A stretch of 36,517 nucleotides of DNA from Acidobacteriota bacterium (GCA_018268935.1 JAFDVS010000062.1:47876-84392), one strand, 5' to 3'; positions 14,001 to 21,468 are shown, counted from the stretch's first letter. Numbers and translations are program-made. Notes: generated by a model not told the origin, from the sequence alone.

Positions 14001-15373
14001 CCCACCGATCCGTGCAGCACCAGCAGCGGCAGAAACGACGCGATGATCGTCAACGTCGCCACCAGCACCGGCACAATTACTTCGCTCACGCTCCGCCACG
14101 CCGCTTCCTCCCGGCTCACACCCCGGTCCAGACAATCGACATAATTGTCCGCAATCACAATCGCGTCATCCACCACAATCCCCAACACGACAATCAGCGC
14201 CGCAATCGACACCTGGTGCAACTCCACGCCCAGCGCATGCAACAGTCCCAACGACGTCAGAATGGTCACCGGAATCGCCACCGCCGCAATCACCGCCACC
14301 CGCAGCGGCAGCAGGATCACCGTCACCAGAATCACCGCCCCAATCGCCAGCAGAAACTCTTCACCCAGCCGCTTCATCCGGTCCGCTACCACCGCCGCCT
14401 GATTCGTCACCACGTCCACTTCTACATCAGGAGGCAGCACCGTCTTCAGCCGCTCCAGCACAGCCGTAATCTCCCCGCCAAACTCGACAATGTTCTTCCC
14501 CCGCTGCATCTCCACCGACAGCAGTACCGCCGGCTCGCCGTCATAGCGCACCACAAACGCCGGATCCTGATACACCCGTTCCACCTGCGCGAAATCGCGA
14601 ATGTACACGGGCTGCCCCGTCCTCGATACGTCCACCAGCACATTGCGAATCTGATCTTCCGTCGTGAACAAACCCGTCGTGCGCAACGGCACCTTCGCCG
14701 TCTCCGCCTCCACCGCCCCCGAACTCGTAATCACATTCCGCTGCTGCAATGCCTGAATCACCCGCAGCGGATCGGCAAAGTATTGCGACAGCCGTTCCAG
14801 GCTGCTCGTGACACGAATCTCTTCACTCTGCTCCCCATACGCCGCCAACTTCCCCAGCCCGCGCACCGTGCGCAGTTCATCTTCAATGCGATCCGTGTAA
14901 TCGTGCAACTCCCGGTACCCATAGCGCTTCCCATGCACCGCCAGCAGCATCGCCACTGTATCCCCAAACTCCGAATTCACCAGCGGCCCCAACACTCCGC
15001 GAGGCAGTTCCATCGCCGCCGCTTCATTCATCGCATGCCGCAGCTTCGCCCAGAACGCCGGCGCATCCTTCACGGATTCCTCTAACTCCACCATCACCAC
15101 GGCCAATCCCGGCCGCGTCGTCGAATACGTCTTCTCCTTCCGCACTTCTTCAAAGCGCAGAATGCGCTCCTCCAACCGCCGCGTTACCTGCTGTTCCACC
15201 TGCACCGACGTCGCCCCCGGATACCACGCCAGCACCAACCCCTGCCGGATCGTAATGCTCGGATCCTCCGTGCGCGGCATCCGCAACAGCGCATGCACGC
15301 CCACACCCGCGGTCATCGCCGCAAGCACCAGCGTCACCACCGGATAGCGCAACGATCCCTTCACCGGATTCAT
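11018..15373 (-). CDS. RND efflux pump fused to a TolC-like outer-membrane channel
   Basis: The product has 1451 residues. Residues 1 to about 1010 are an RND permease of the AcrB/HAE-1 kind: an N-terminal membrane helix, porter domains, a first helix bundle with IVVLGIVVDDAIVIADNYVD (the proton-relay Asp pair of helix 4), a second large periplasmic loop, and a C-terminal bundle ending FFTLVVVPVLYVLVKG. Residues about 1011-1033 look like a signal peptide (KGSRGAVAGGVLLVLLCG, then MDAA). Residues about 1035-1451 are an outer-membrane efflux protein with two long helical hairpin repeats, starting ELTLDEAVGLALRQNHALQI. An in-frame GTG before KGSRG could start a separate channel protein. It overlaps the adaptor gene by 4 nt (ATGA). 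With the adaptor it should form a complete tripartite exporter; the substrate is unknown. A run of seven G lies at the junction. Confidence 0.9.
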   Translation of the reverse strand: MNPVKGSLRYPVVTLVLAAMTAGVGVHALLRMPRTEDPSITIRQGLVLAWYPGATSVQVEQQVTRRLEERILRFEEVRKEKTYSTTRPGLAVVMVELEESVKDAPAFWAKLRHAMNEAAAMELPRGVLGPLVNSEFGDTVAMLLAVHGKRYGYRELHDYTDRIEDELRTVRGLGKLAAYGEQSEEIRVTSSLERLSQYFADPLRVIQALQQRNVITSSGAVEAETAKVPLRTTGLFTTEDQIRNVLVDVSRTGQPVYIRDFAQVERVYQDPAFVVRYDGEPAVLLSVEMQRGKNIVEFGGEITAVLERLKTVLPPDVEVDVVTNQAAVVADRMKRLGEEFLLAIGAVILVTVILLPLRVAVIAAVAIPVTILTSLGLLHALGVELHQVSIAALIVVLGIVVDDAIVIADNYVDCLDRGVSREEAAWRSVSEVIVPVLVATLTIIASFLPLLVLHGSVGEFIHALPVTVAVALSVSFVVAILLTPLLCRFFIRRGLHAEGASGGMLGRLQGWYGSAMRMFLRRKLLGVGLGVAAVASGVSLYLWLPEQFFPSAERNQFVMDVWMPQGSRIEATDGVMRRVEGELRAEKGVAHYASFLGQSAPRFYYNVNPQLPDTAYGQLLVNTMSEKETPALVARLRGRLARVVPEALIVVKELQQGMVMEAPVEVRIAGYDIGELQRIGKAVEGIVRDVGFAEMVQNDYFNDSMFVDVDVDTEVSNRLGLSNAIVSQTLAGALSGAPVSTFWEGNRAVNIVLRLDAAYRQSFDDVRNAYLTSPVTQARVPLRSVAKLEPEWQTSRIVRRNGVRTLTVRAFAGGGHYATELLDAITPRIARMTLPAGYSVAYGGEQTNTEETMPGMIVALMVSLVAIFLVLLMQFRTLSDPLIVMASIPLTLFGAALGLVLTGYPFGFTAFTGVISLSGIVVRNSIILVDYIREKLRDGRDLEQAAREAGERRLRPIFLTTMAAAVGVTPMIASGSSLWGPLASVIAVGLISSMFFTLVVVPVLYVLVKGSRGAVAGGVLLVLLCGRMDAASRELTLDEAVGLALRQNHALQIARARVEEKKQKRMGARGDLYPRVTTDSLISGLSNNQLVTVPAGSLGVVPGLGPFPTGTMTFDQGSRMLTLGNTTLGMPLTQLWKIREGVKVASAEERVSVAELKKAEDEVVLGVTQLYFGLVAARAEIVACEAQIAAGEEALREAREAVRSGNALDVVVLGARAAVLKARQSLLAVRNQAADWNAELDSAMGLGLDTELVVVDAVADVSLGDRGAYLRTALEGNAELRAARAMAEQALRGATAAGYESVPNISVFARHTYQNGVPFLAHSFGTFGLQMSWDLWDGGKRKALRGERAALLRQARENVRRVEDRVSVDVEKAWRKVESAKMMVDVAREALELRREAERISGDQFRVGVISGAKKAEAVAARRSAEADELKARVAWRVAVAEMERVAGGTH

Positions 15374-16569
15374 CGCCCCACCTCCACCGTCACACGATCG
15401 CCCTCGCGTAACTTGTGTTGCCCCGCCACTACCACCTGTTCCGCCCCCGTCAATCCGCTCTTCACCTGCACCTCGGTCCCGTACACCGTCCCCGTCTCCA
15501 CTCGCCGCGCATACACCCGTTGCTTGTCCGCGAAGTACACAAACACGTTCGTTGCCCCATGCCCGTCGCGCACCACCGCCTCGCCCGGCACGCTCATCAC
15601 GGCAACGCTGCGGTCGCCCGCAATCTCCACCTCGGCAATCATCCCCAGCCGCAATACATGCAGTGGATTCGCCACCGCAATCCGCACCATGAACGTCCGC
15701 GACGCAGGCTCCGCCGCTACATTCATCACCCGCACCGTCCCTGGAAACGTCTCTCCAGGCAACGCCGGAATACGCACCACCGCCTTCTGTCCCACGCGCA
15801 CCAACGCAATGTCCCTCTCCGGCACACCTGCGCTGATCTCCACCGGATTCAGCCGCACGATCTGAAACGCGGGCCGTCCCGGCGCAGCCATGTCGCCCAC
15901 TTCCACCAACCGCGCCGCAACATATCCATCCAGCGGCGACACCAGAGTCGCATCCGACAACCTCTTCCGCGCCACGCGCTCCCCGGTCACTGCCTGCTCC
16001 AACATCGCTCGCGCCTGCGCCCGGTCCTCCTTCTGCCCACCGGCCTGAGCCTGTTCATACTGTTGCCGCGCGCTCTCATACAACGCGCGAAACTTCTCAT
16101 AGTCATTCGGAGCGAGGCTCTTCGCTTCAAACAACTCCTTCATCCGCGCGTGTTCCTTGCCCGCTCTCTCAAACGCCACGCGAGCCTGCTCCAACACCTC
16201 CGGCCGCGCCGGAGCCTCCGCCTTCTCCACTACCGCCCGCGCCGCCTGCACCTGCGCCGCCGCGGCATCCACGCCCAACGCATAATCGGCCGGATCCACC
16301 ACCGCCAACACCTGCCCCTTGCGCACCGCGTCCCCTTCCCGTGGTCCAACACGAAGCACCTTCCCCGCCACCAGAAACGACGCCACCGACGGATTCTCCG
16401 GCGACACGACTGACCCGCTCAACGCCACCACCGCTGGCGCCTCGAAGCGCTTCACTTGCGCTACCCGCACAGTGACCGCCTCCTGCCCCACCGCAGCCTT
16501 GTCCTGAGGCCGCCTGCATCCCACAACCACCATCGCCATCGACAACACACAAACCATCGACTGCCGCAT
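15370..16569 (-). CDS. RND efflux periplasmic adaptor, lipoprotein (HlyD/AcrA family)
   Basis: The protein has 399 residues from ATG 16569. A GTG six bases upstream, directly after the TetR stop, is an alternative. The start MRQSMVCVLSMAMVVVGC is a lipoprotein signal with Cys18. Next come the beta-barrel and lipoyl half-motifs VAGKVLRVGPREGDAVRKGQ and LVSPLDGYVAARLVEVGDMA, enclosing a coiled-coil hairpin of about residues 95-205 rich in Ala, Glu, Lys and Gln. The C-terminal membrane-proximal domain has GLTGAEQVVVAGQHKLREGD. It links the inner-membrane pump to the outer-membrane channel. It overlaps the downstream pump gene by 4 nt, so the two are translationally coupled. It follows tetR directly. 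Confidence 0.92.
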   Translation of the reverse strand: MRQSMVCVLSMAMVVVGCRRPQDKAAVGQEAVTVRVAQVKRFEAPAVVALSGSVVSPENPSVASFLVAGKVLRVGPREGDAVRKGQVLAVVDPADYALGVDAAAAQVQAARAVVEKAEAPARPEVLEQARVAFERAGKEHARMKELFEAKSLAPNDYEKFRALYESARQQYEQAQAGGQKEDRAQARAMLEQAVTGERVARKRLSDATLVSPLDGYVAARLVEVGDMAAPGRPAFQIVRLNPVEISAGVPERDIALVRVGQKAVVRIPALPGETFPGTVRVMNVAAEPASRTFMVRIAVANPLHVLRLGMIAEVEIAGDRSVAVMSVPGEAVVRDGHGATNVFVYFADKQRVYARRVETGTVYGTEVQVKSGLTGAEQVVVAGQHKLREGDRVTVEVGR

Positions 16570-16575
16570 ACTCAC

Positions 16576-17223
16576 CTACGTATCTTCAAGATTCGGAATC
16601 AACGCATGGAAAACAAGGTCCCGGCACTCCGCGTACAACTTCCGCCCGCCCTCGCTCCCATCAAGCAGTGCCAGTTCCGCCAACCCTTTGGCCACCGCAA
16701 ATAGCGACATCGCAATCGTCTCCGGCCGCGCCGGAGCCTTCGTGCCGCTCTCCGCGAAATGCCTCGCCGCCAGGGCCGAGTATTCCGCTACCCTCTGTTT
16801 GTTGAACTCCCCAATCCGCGCCCGCGCCGCACGGTTCCGGTACGCACGCAGCGTAAACTCCGCCTCCAGAATCACCCAGTCTTTGTTCAGATCCTGATGC
16901 ACATACCAGTCGAGCACCGCCGCCAACCTCCCCGCCGGCTCCTTCTCCCGCGACACAATCTCCCCCAGCGCTCCGTCCACTTCGCCACGCTTCGCCCGCA
17001 GCACGGCCAGAAACAATTCGTCCTTGCTCTTGAAATTGGAATAGAACGCACCCCGCGAGTACCCGGCTTCTTCCGCAATCTCCTCCACGCTCGCCCCTTC
17101 AAATCCCCGCCGCACGAACAACCGCGCCGCCGCCTCTATCAATCGCCCCCGAGTCTCTTCCTGGCTTTCCCGCCGTGTCAGCCGCCGCTTTGCTTTCACA
17201 TACACTATTGTATCCGAATCCAT
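16576..17223 (-). CDS. TetR-family repressor of the efflux operon
   Basis: The protein has 215 residues from ATG 17223. The TetR DNA-binding domain is typical: RGRLIEAAARLFVRRGFEGA, then SVEEIAEEAGYSRGAFYSNF and KSKDELFLAV (residues about 25-75). The C-terminal half is a helical ligand-binding domain. It is the first gene of the tetR-mfp-RND operon; its stop adjoins the adaptor. It most likely represses its own operon until a toxic compound binds. A palindrome (17200-17213) lies within the first codons of this start, so a GTG around 17199 beginning VKAKRRLTRR is an alternative start that would place the operator upstream. Confidence 0.88.
   Translation of the reverse strand: MDSDTIVYVKAKRRLTRRESQEETRGRLIEAAARLFVRRGFEGASVEEIAEEAGYSRGAFYSNFKSKDELFLAVLRAKRGEVDGALGEIVSREKEPAGRLAAVLDWYVHQDLNKDWVILEAEFTLRAYRNRAARARIGEFNKQRVAEYSALAARHFAESGTKAPARPETIAMSLFAVAKGLAELALLDGSEGGRKLYAECRDLVFHALIPNLEDT
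17200..17213. promoter_or_regulatory. ATACA-N4-TGTAT palindrome at the tetR start, putative operator
   Basis: The perfect 5-bp arms ATACA and TGTAT are separated by CTAT. On the - strand the same bases contain TACAAT, a good -10 match, 7 nt before a GTG in frame with TetR. A TetR dimer site overlapping the promoter would fit autorepression. No -35 is obvious. Confidence 0.4.
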
Positions 17224-17376
17224 GCCCGCATCTTCTGAGCTGCCCACCGTGAGGGAGCGGTCACAGCGATCACAAGGCTCGACGAAAAAAATTCCTATAA
17301 CAATCAACACTTTCCACAAAATCATCCATAAATATCCTTCCACCCCATGCCATCATGGGCACAGAAAGGATCTCAT
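17224..17376. other. Divergent intergenic region between tetR and the ANRANAQ-family gene
   Basis: The region is AT-rich at about 17284-17340, with an A7 run and TATAAC and CATAAATAT stretches that could hold divergent promoters. The part at 17250-17275 (GTGAGGGAGCGGTCAC) resembles an intergenic motif I associate with Solibacteres genomes. AAAGGA at 17365-17370 is the ribosome binding site of the next gene. Confidence 0.35.
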
Positions 17377-18021
17377 ATGTCCTCCCAATCTCAAATCGAT
17401 GCCAATCGGGCCAATGCCCAGCATTCCACGGGCCCTCGTTCGGACGCCGGCAAAGCCACCGTCTCCCAGAACGCCACCCGCCACGGCCTTTCCTCGAAGT
17501 ACCTCCCGCTCTCCGAAGCCGAGCGCCCTCTCTTCGAAGAACTCGAAGCCGATCTCCGCCAGCGGATCAACCCCGCCGGAGCCCTCCAGGAATCCATCTT
17601 CATGGAACTCGCCGCCGGCGTCTGGAAGCGTAGCGTCGTCAACCGCCTGATCTCCGAAGCCACCACAACCACCGAATCGTTATTCGAAGACGAACCCTCC
17701 GATCGAGTCCGCAAGCTCCAGCGTCACAAAGCCGACCAGGACCGCGCCGTCAACCGTGCCATGCGCCAACTCAAAGAGCTCCAGACCAACTCTATGCTCC
17801 AGGCCATAATGCCGGCCAACTCCCCGGGTCTCGCCGATTACGTCAAAATTACAAAACAAACCCAATCCGTGGCCCAGGAACCTCTCGATCCAATCGACCC
17901 ACGCCCCGAAGCAACCACCGAAGCACCCGCGGAAGCACCCGTTTTCGATCGCGAAGCCTTCCAGAAGTACGCCTTGGAGCGCCTCATGGCCGAAAAGTCC
18001 ATCTTTTCCGATGCCGCCTGA
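17377..18021 (+). CDS. Conserved hypothetical protein, 'ANRANAQ-STGP' family
   Basis: The protein has 214 residues from ATG 17377, preceded by AAAGGA at a good distance; a start 30 nt earlier is less likely. The N-terminus carries the motif IDANRANAQHSTGPRSDAGK and then QNATRHGLSSKYL, which I recognise from a large uncharacterised family spread through Acidobacteria and Planctomycetes, often in many copies per genome. The middle is helical and charged (ELEADLRQRI, RKLQRHKADQDRAVNRAM), probably coiled coil. The end is Pro/Glu/Ala-rich. It has no signal peptide. The conserved Lys/Arg/Ser/Gly N-terminal motif might bind nucleic acid, but nothing here shows this. It stands between tetR and the sulfatase without clear operon links. 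Confidence 0.75.
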   Translation: MSSQSQIDANRANAQHSTGPRSDAGKATVSQNATRHGLSSKYLPLSEAERPLFEELEADLRQRINPAGALQESIFMELAAGVWKRSVVNRLISEATTTTESLFEDEPSDRVRKLQRHKADQDRAVNRAMRQLKELQTNSMLQAIMPANSPGLADYVKITKQTQSVAQEPLDPIDPRPEATTEAPAEAPVFDREAFQKYALERLMAEKSIFSDAA

Positions 18022-18036
18022 CCGCGAAAGGGGCTT

Positions 18037-18045
18037 TGTTATAAC
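18037..18045 (+). promoter_or_regulatory. Extended -10 promoter element for the sulfatase gene
   Basis: TG-T-TATAAC (18037-18045) is an extended -10. It ends 11 nt before ATG 18057. No Shine-Dalgarno sequence lies in ctaaacaacaa, so the transcript probably has a very short leader. Confidence 0.5.
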
Positions 18046-18056
18046 CTAAACAACAA

Positions 18057-19397
18057 ATGCACCGTCGCCAATTCCTAGCTTCCGTCGCCGCATCTGCCCC
18101 TCTTGCGTTTTCCCAGGCCCAAAAACCCAACTTCATCATCGTCTACACCGACGACCAGGGCATCGGCGATCTCGGTTGCTACTTTGGCCGCGACATCAAA
18201 ACCCCAAACATCGATGCCCTCGCCGCATCCGGCATCCGTTTCACTGACTGGCATACCAACTCCCCCGTCTGCTCTCCCTCCCGGGCAGCCGTACTCACCG
18301 GAAAATATCCGCAAAATGCGGGCATTCCACACATATTGACATCCAAACCCGACTTCAACGTACCCGGACTCCGCCCCGGCGAAAACACCGTCGCCTCCGA
18401 ACTCAGGAAGCTCGGCTATCGCACCGCGGCCATCGGCAAATGGCACCTCGGCTCCGCCAAAGGCTCCCGTCCCTTCGAACAAGGCTTCGACGAATGGTTC
18501 GGCTTCTACTCCGGCTGGATTGATTACTACTCCCATCGCTACTACACCCTCGGCGGCACTCCGCTTTTCCACGACCTCTGGCGCGGCGAAGAAGAAATCT
18601 TCGAAGAACCCGCCTACCAAACCGAACTCCTCGGCCGCGAGGCCAAAGCCTTCCTCAATCGTCAATCCTCCAATCAACCTTTCTTCCTCTACCTCGCCTT
18701 CGGCGCCCCTCACTACCCCATGATGGCCCCGAAAAAATACCTCGATCGCTTTCCCGCCGACATGGATCGCGACCGCCGCGAACACGCCGCCATGGTCGCC
18801 GCCATCGACGATCAAATCGGCGAAGTCCTCGCCACCCTCAAAGCCCGTAATCTCTATCAAAACACCGTCATTTTTTACCAGGCCGACAACGGAGCCACTC
18901 GCGAAGAGCGCGCCGATCACCTCGCCCGTTCCTACCGCGGCGGCAGCAACGGCCCCTACCGTGCCTACAAAGGTTCGCTCTTCGAAGGCGGCACCCGCGT
19001 CCCCGGACTCCTCTCCTGGCCCGCCAAAATCAAGCCCAAACAGGTTCTCAACGGCCTCGGCCTCGCCATGGACATCCTCCCCACCTTCGTCAAATGGGCC
19101 GGCGGCACACCTCCCTCAGGCATCGATGGCTCTGACCTCACACCCATGGTCCTCAACGGAAAACCCGGCATTCACGACACCGTCTTCTGGGATTACGACA
19201 CCATGCGCGCCGTCCGCCGCGGCCCCTGGAAGCTCATCCGCAACTACCGCGAAGGTCTCGGCACTCCCATGACCAAGGAACTCTGGCTCTCCAACCTCCA
19301 GGAAGACCCCGGCGAAAACAAAAACTTCGCCTCCTCACAGCCCGCCATCGTCAGCGAACTCACTGCCCTCATGGATGCCTGGAAACCCCAGCAATAG
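18057..19397 (+). CDS. Exported sulfatase (arylsulfatase A family)
   Basis: The protein has 446 residues. MHRRQFLASVAASAPLAFSQ is a twin-arginine-type signal. The formylglycine motif CSPSR has its Cys at 72, followed by AAVLTGKYPQN as the family requires. Metal ligands are supplied by YTDDQG (Asp32-Asp33) and by the later QADNGATREE region; AIGKWHLG (about residues 129-136) carries the conserved Lys-x-His pair. The protein should hydrolyse sulfate esters, probably from sulfated polysaccharides, outside the cytoplasm. Maturation needs a formylglycine-generating enzyme, which is not in this window. The ECF sigma factor starts 2 nt after its stop, so the two are likely cotranscribed. Confidence 0.92.
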   Translation: MHRRQFLASVAASAPLAFSQAQKPNFIIVYTDDQGIGDLGCYFGRDIKTPNIDALAASGIRFTDWHTNSPVCSPSRAAVLTGKYPQNAGIPHILTSKPDFNVPGLRPGENTVASELRKLGYRTAAIGKWHLGSAKGSRPFEQGFDEWFGFYSGWIDYYSHRYYTLGGTPLFHDLWRGEEEIFEEPAYQTELLGREAKAFLNRQSSNQPFFLYLAFGAPHYPMMAPKKYLDRFPADMDRDRREHAAMVAAIDDQIGEVLATLKARNLYQNTVIFYQADNGATREERADHLARSYRGGSNGPYRAYKGSLFEGGTRVPGLLSWPAKIKPKQVLNGLGLAMDILPTFVKWAGGTPPSGIDGSDLTPMVLNGKPGIHDTVFWDYDTMRAVRRGPWKLIRNYREGLGTPMTKELWLSNLQEDPGENKNFASSQPAIVSELTALMDAWKPQQ

Positions 19398-19399
19398 CC

Positions 19400-19984
19400 A
19401 TGGAAAACGAACAAACCGCCATCACCCAACTCCTCATCGACTGGCGCAACGGCAGCCGCGACGCCCTCGATCAGCTCACCCCCATCCTCTACGCCGAACT
19501 CCGCCGCATGGCCGCATCCTACCTCCGCCGTGAGCGCACCAATCACACCCTCCAGCCCACCGCTCTCGTCAATGAGCTCTACATGCAGCTCTCCAAACTG
19601 GCCAGGCTCGAATGGAAAGACCGCGCCCATTTCTTCGGCGTCTCTTCCTACCTCATGCGCCAGATCCTCGTCCAGCATGCCCGCTCCACCAACGCCGAAA
19701 AGCGCGGCGGCAAGATTCAAAAGCTCTCCCTCGATGAAGCCCTTACCGTCTCCGAAGACGGCTCCGCCGAATTGATCGCCCTCGATGACGCCCTTCGCGA
19801 GCTCGCCGCCTTCGACGAGCGCAAAAGCCGTATCGTGGAAATGCACTACTTTGGGGGATTAAAAATTCAGGAAATGGCCGAAGTCCTCTCCGTTTCCGAA
19901 AGCACCATCGGCCGTGAACTCCGCCTTGCCCTCGCCTGGCTCTTTCGCCAGGTCAGCCGCGATCCCGATCATCAGGCCGGCTGA
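19400..19984 (+). CDS. ECF-type RNA polymerase sigma factor (TIGR02999-like, acidobacterial)
   Basis: The protein has 194 residues. It carries the signature of this ECF group: an N-terminal segment AITQLLIDWRNGSRDALDQL, then ELRRMAASYLRRERTNHTLQ and PTALVNELYMQL (region 2), and a region 4 helix-turn-helix HYFGGLKIQEMAEVLSVSES followed by TIGRELRLALAWL. Such sigma factors are abundant in Acidobacteria and Planctomycetes and are usually paired with protein kinases rather than with classical anti-sigma factors. None adjoins this gene. Translation is likely coupled to the sulfatase, since only 2 nt separate stop and start. Its last 13 nt overlap the 3' end of the convergent receiver-like gene. 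Confidence 0.92.
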   Translation: MENEQTAITQLLIDWRNGSRDALDQLTPILYAELRRMAASYLRRERTNHTLQPTALVNELYMQLSKLARLEWKDRAHFFGVSSYLMRQILVQHARSTNAEKRGGKIQKLSLDEALTVSEDGSAELIALDDALRELAAFDERKSRIVEMHYFGGLKIQEMAEVLSVSESTIGRELRLALAWLFRQVSRDPDHQAG

Positions 19985-20358
19985 AGCAAGCTCGATTGCA
20001 GCACCCACTCGATCTGATCCCGGTGAAAGGGAACCGACACATAGTCCGTTGCTCCCGCGTCCATCGCGTCAATCCACTCCCGCGCATCCGGATACTGCGT
20101 CACCACCACCACCGGCAGCCGCTGCGCCGATGCCCGCTCCAGGATCTCGTGCAAATGACGGTGGCCCGCCGGGCAAAACAATACGTCCGGCTGCGATTCC
20201 TGTAAGACCGCCAGAAAGGAAAGAAGATCCGCCGGCACACTCCGCGTCAATGCGGTCGTTTGCCCCGGCAACGCATCTTCCAACGCCTGGGCAGTGATGG
20301 CATCAAGCCCTAGCAGAAGCAGACGTGGATTGAGACAGGGGGATACGGCGGCTGACAT
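19972..20358 (-). CDS. Degenerate response-regulator receiver-like protein
   Basis: The protein has 128 residues from ATG 20358, with GAGG 8 nt upstream. A receiver-like fold is suggested by RLLLLGLDAI (strand 1), QPDVLFCPAG (strand 3), RLPVVVVTQYP (strand 4 with the conserved Thr) and AMDAGATDYVSVPFHRDQIE (helix 4, strand 5, with Pro after the position that holds Lys in true receivers). The phospho-acceptor Asp expected at the end of strand 3 is replaced (FCPAG). The acidic pocket near strand 1 is also absent, and the Lys of strand 5 is Val or Ser. It is therefore probably a non-phosphorylated pseudo-receiver used for binding. The partner is unknown. It converges on the sigma factor gene. 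Confidence 0.65.
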   Translation of the reverse strand: MSAAVSPCLNPRLLLLGLDAITAQALEDALPGQTTALTRSVPADLLSFLAVLQESQPDVLFCPAGHRHLHEILERASAQRLPVVVVTQYPDAREWIDAMDAGATDYVSVPFHRDQIEWVLQSSLLQPA

Positions 20359-20391
20359 CGGAGTCCTCACTCTCTATGTCGGCCAAACTCG

Positions 20392-20409
20392 CAACTATTC
20401 TCAACTATT
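20392..20409. repeat. Two CAACTATT direct repeats spaced by one helical turn
   Basis: CAACTATT at 20392-20399 and 20402-20409 repeat with 10-nt periodicity upstream of the pseudo-receiver gene and just before the 3' end of the metallohydrolase gene. The layout is like a tandem activator box. This is only a suggestion. Confidence 0.35.
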
Positions 20410-20427
20410 TGTTCTTATCACCCCGGA

Positions 20428-21393
20428 TTAGTGAGGGAGATCACCGTGCGGCTTACCCGCATTGATCTCTTCCACCGTGTCCTTCACCTGGCTCGGTAGC
20501 GGATCACCCACCCAGTTCTTCACCGAATCCGGAAGCTTTACCGTCGTCGACTTCGGCTGCCCCTTCTCCATCTTCACCAAATCGTTCAACGTCTTGCCCG
20601 CCTTCAACTCCGCTGCTACCACCCGCCGCAGCGCCAGCATGAACTCCATTTCGCCCGACAGGATCTCCTTGCCACCCGCCGGCCCATGCCCCGGAAGCAC
20701 TCGCTGCGGGTTCAGCGCCGATGCCTTCGACATCACCACCGGCCAATTGGCAATATGCCCATCTGCCGTATAGTTGTAGGCTCCGTTGGTCGCCGCATCG
20801 CCCGTGCACAGAATCCGCTCCTTCGGCAGAAACACAAACCCATCACCCCGCGTGTGCGCCCACCCGAAGTGGTGGAACTCCACGCGCCGCGCCCCGTCTT
20901 CCAGCACGAACGGCTTGTCCGTGAACGTCTTCTGCGGCCGCTCCGCCGTCTGCAGATTCAGCTTCTTCACGTCTTCCCGTTCCTGAGCCGCGCTCTGCCA
21001 GCGCTTCGGCTCGTACCGCTTCATCTCCTCAATTACGTTGGCATGCGCCAGTGTCGTCGCCCCCATCTTCGTCCAGACCGGGTTCCCATAGGCATGGTCC
21101 CCATGATGGTGCGTATCGAACACATAGCGCACCGGCTTCTGCGACACCTTCTTGATATCAGCCAGCGCCGCCTGCGCCCCGCTCGGGAAGTTCGCGTCCA
21201 CCACAATGAGATAATCCTTCATCTCAATAATGATGTTGTTGCAGTGCCCCTTCCCTTTGAGGTCCCCTTCCCGGAACCAAACCCCGGAAACAATCTGCTT
21301 GATCGTGTCCGGCTGAGCCTCAGTCCGGGTCACCACCAGCCCCAGCGAAAGCAGCGCCGTGAAGGCGGAAGCGCATACGGTTCTTACGTGCAT
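20428..21393 (-). CDS. Exported metallo-beta-lactamase-fold hydrolase
   Basis: The protein has 321 residues from ATG 21393. A signal peptide runs to about residue 26 (VTRTEAQ). The zinc motif HHHGDH (95-100) is complete, with further ligands His180 (GWAHTRGD), Asp199 (CTGDA) and His236 (LPGHGP). The domain begins IVSGVWFREGDLKGKGHCNN and NIIIEMKDYLIVVDANFPSG. Length and motif set fit a periplasmic two-zinc hydrolase of the glyoxalase II/quinoprotein-relay group rather than a proven beta-lactamase. The C-terminal 80 residues are charged and helical. It is divergent from ispG, with starts 75 nt apart. The substrate is not predictable. Confidence 0.88.
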   Translation of the reverse strand: MHVRTVCASAFTALLSLGLVVTRTEAQPDTIKQIVSGVWFREGDLKGKGHCNNIIIEMKDYLIVVDANFPSGAQAALADIKKVSQKPVRYVFDTHHHGDHAYGNPVWTKMGATTLAHANVIEEMKRYEPKRWQSAAQEREDVKKLNLQTAERPQKTFTDKPFVLEDGARRVEFHHFGWAHTRGDGFVFLPKERILCTGDAATNGAYNYTADGHIANWPVVMSKASALNPQRVLPGHGPAGGKEILSGEMEFMLALRRVVAAELKAGKTLNDLVKMEKGQPKSTTVKLPDSVKNWVGDPLPSQVKDTVEEINAGKPHGDLPH

Positions 21394-21468
21394 CGTGATG
21401 CATCTTAGCCGAGGGGAGCATCCATCCGCAACTGGTAAAATAGAAGTTTCCCCCAAACAGGAGGTGGA

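Noticed and set aside
17224..17343. N-terminal 40-residue extension of TetR
   Set aside because: It runs through an AT-rich promoter-like region, encodes a hydrophobic and Cys-containing stretch unusual for TetR, and lacks a ribosome binding site.
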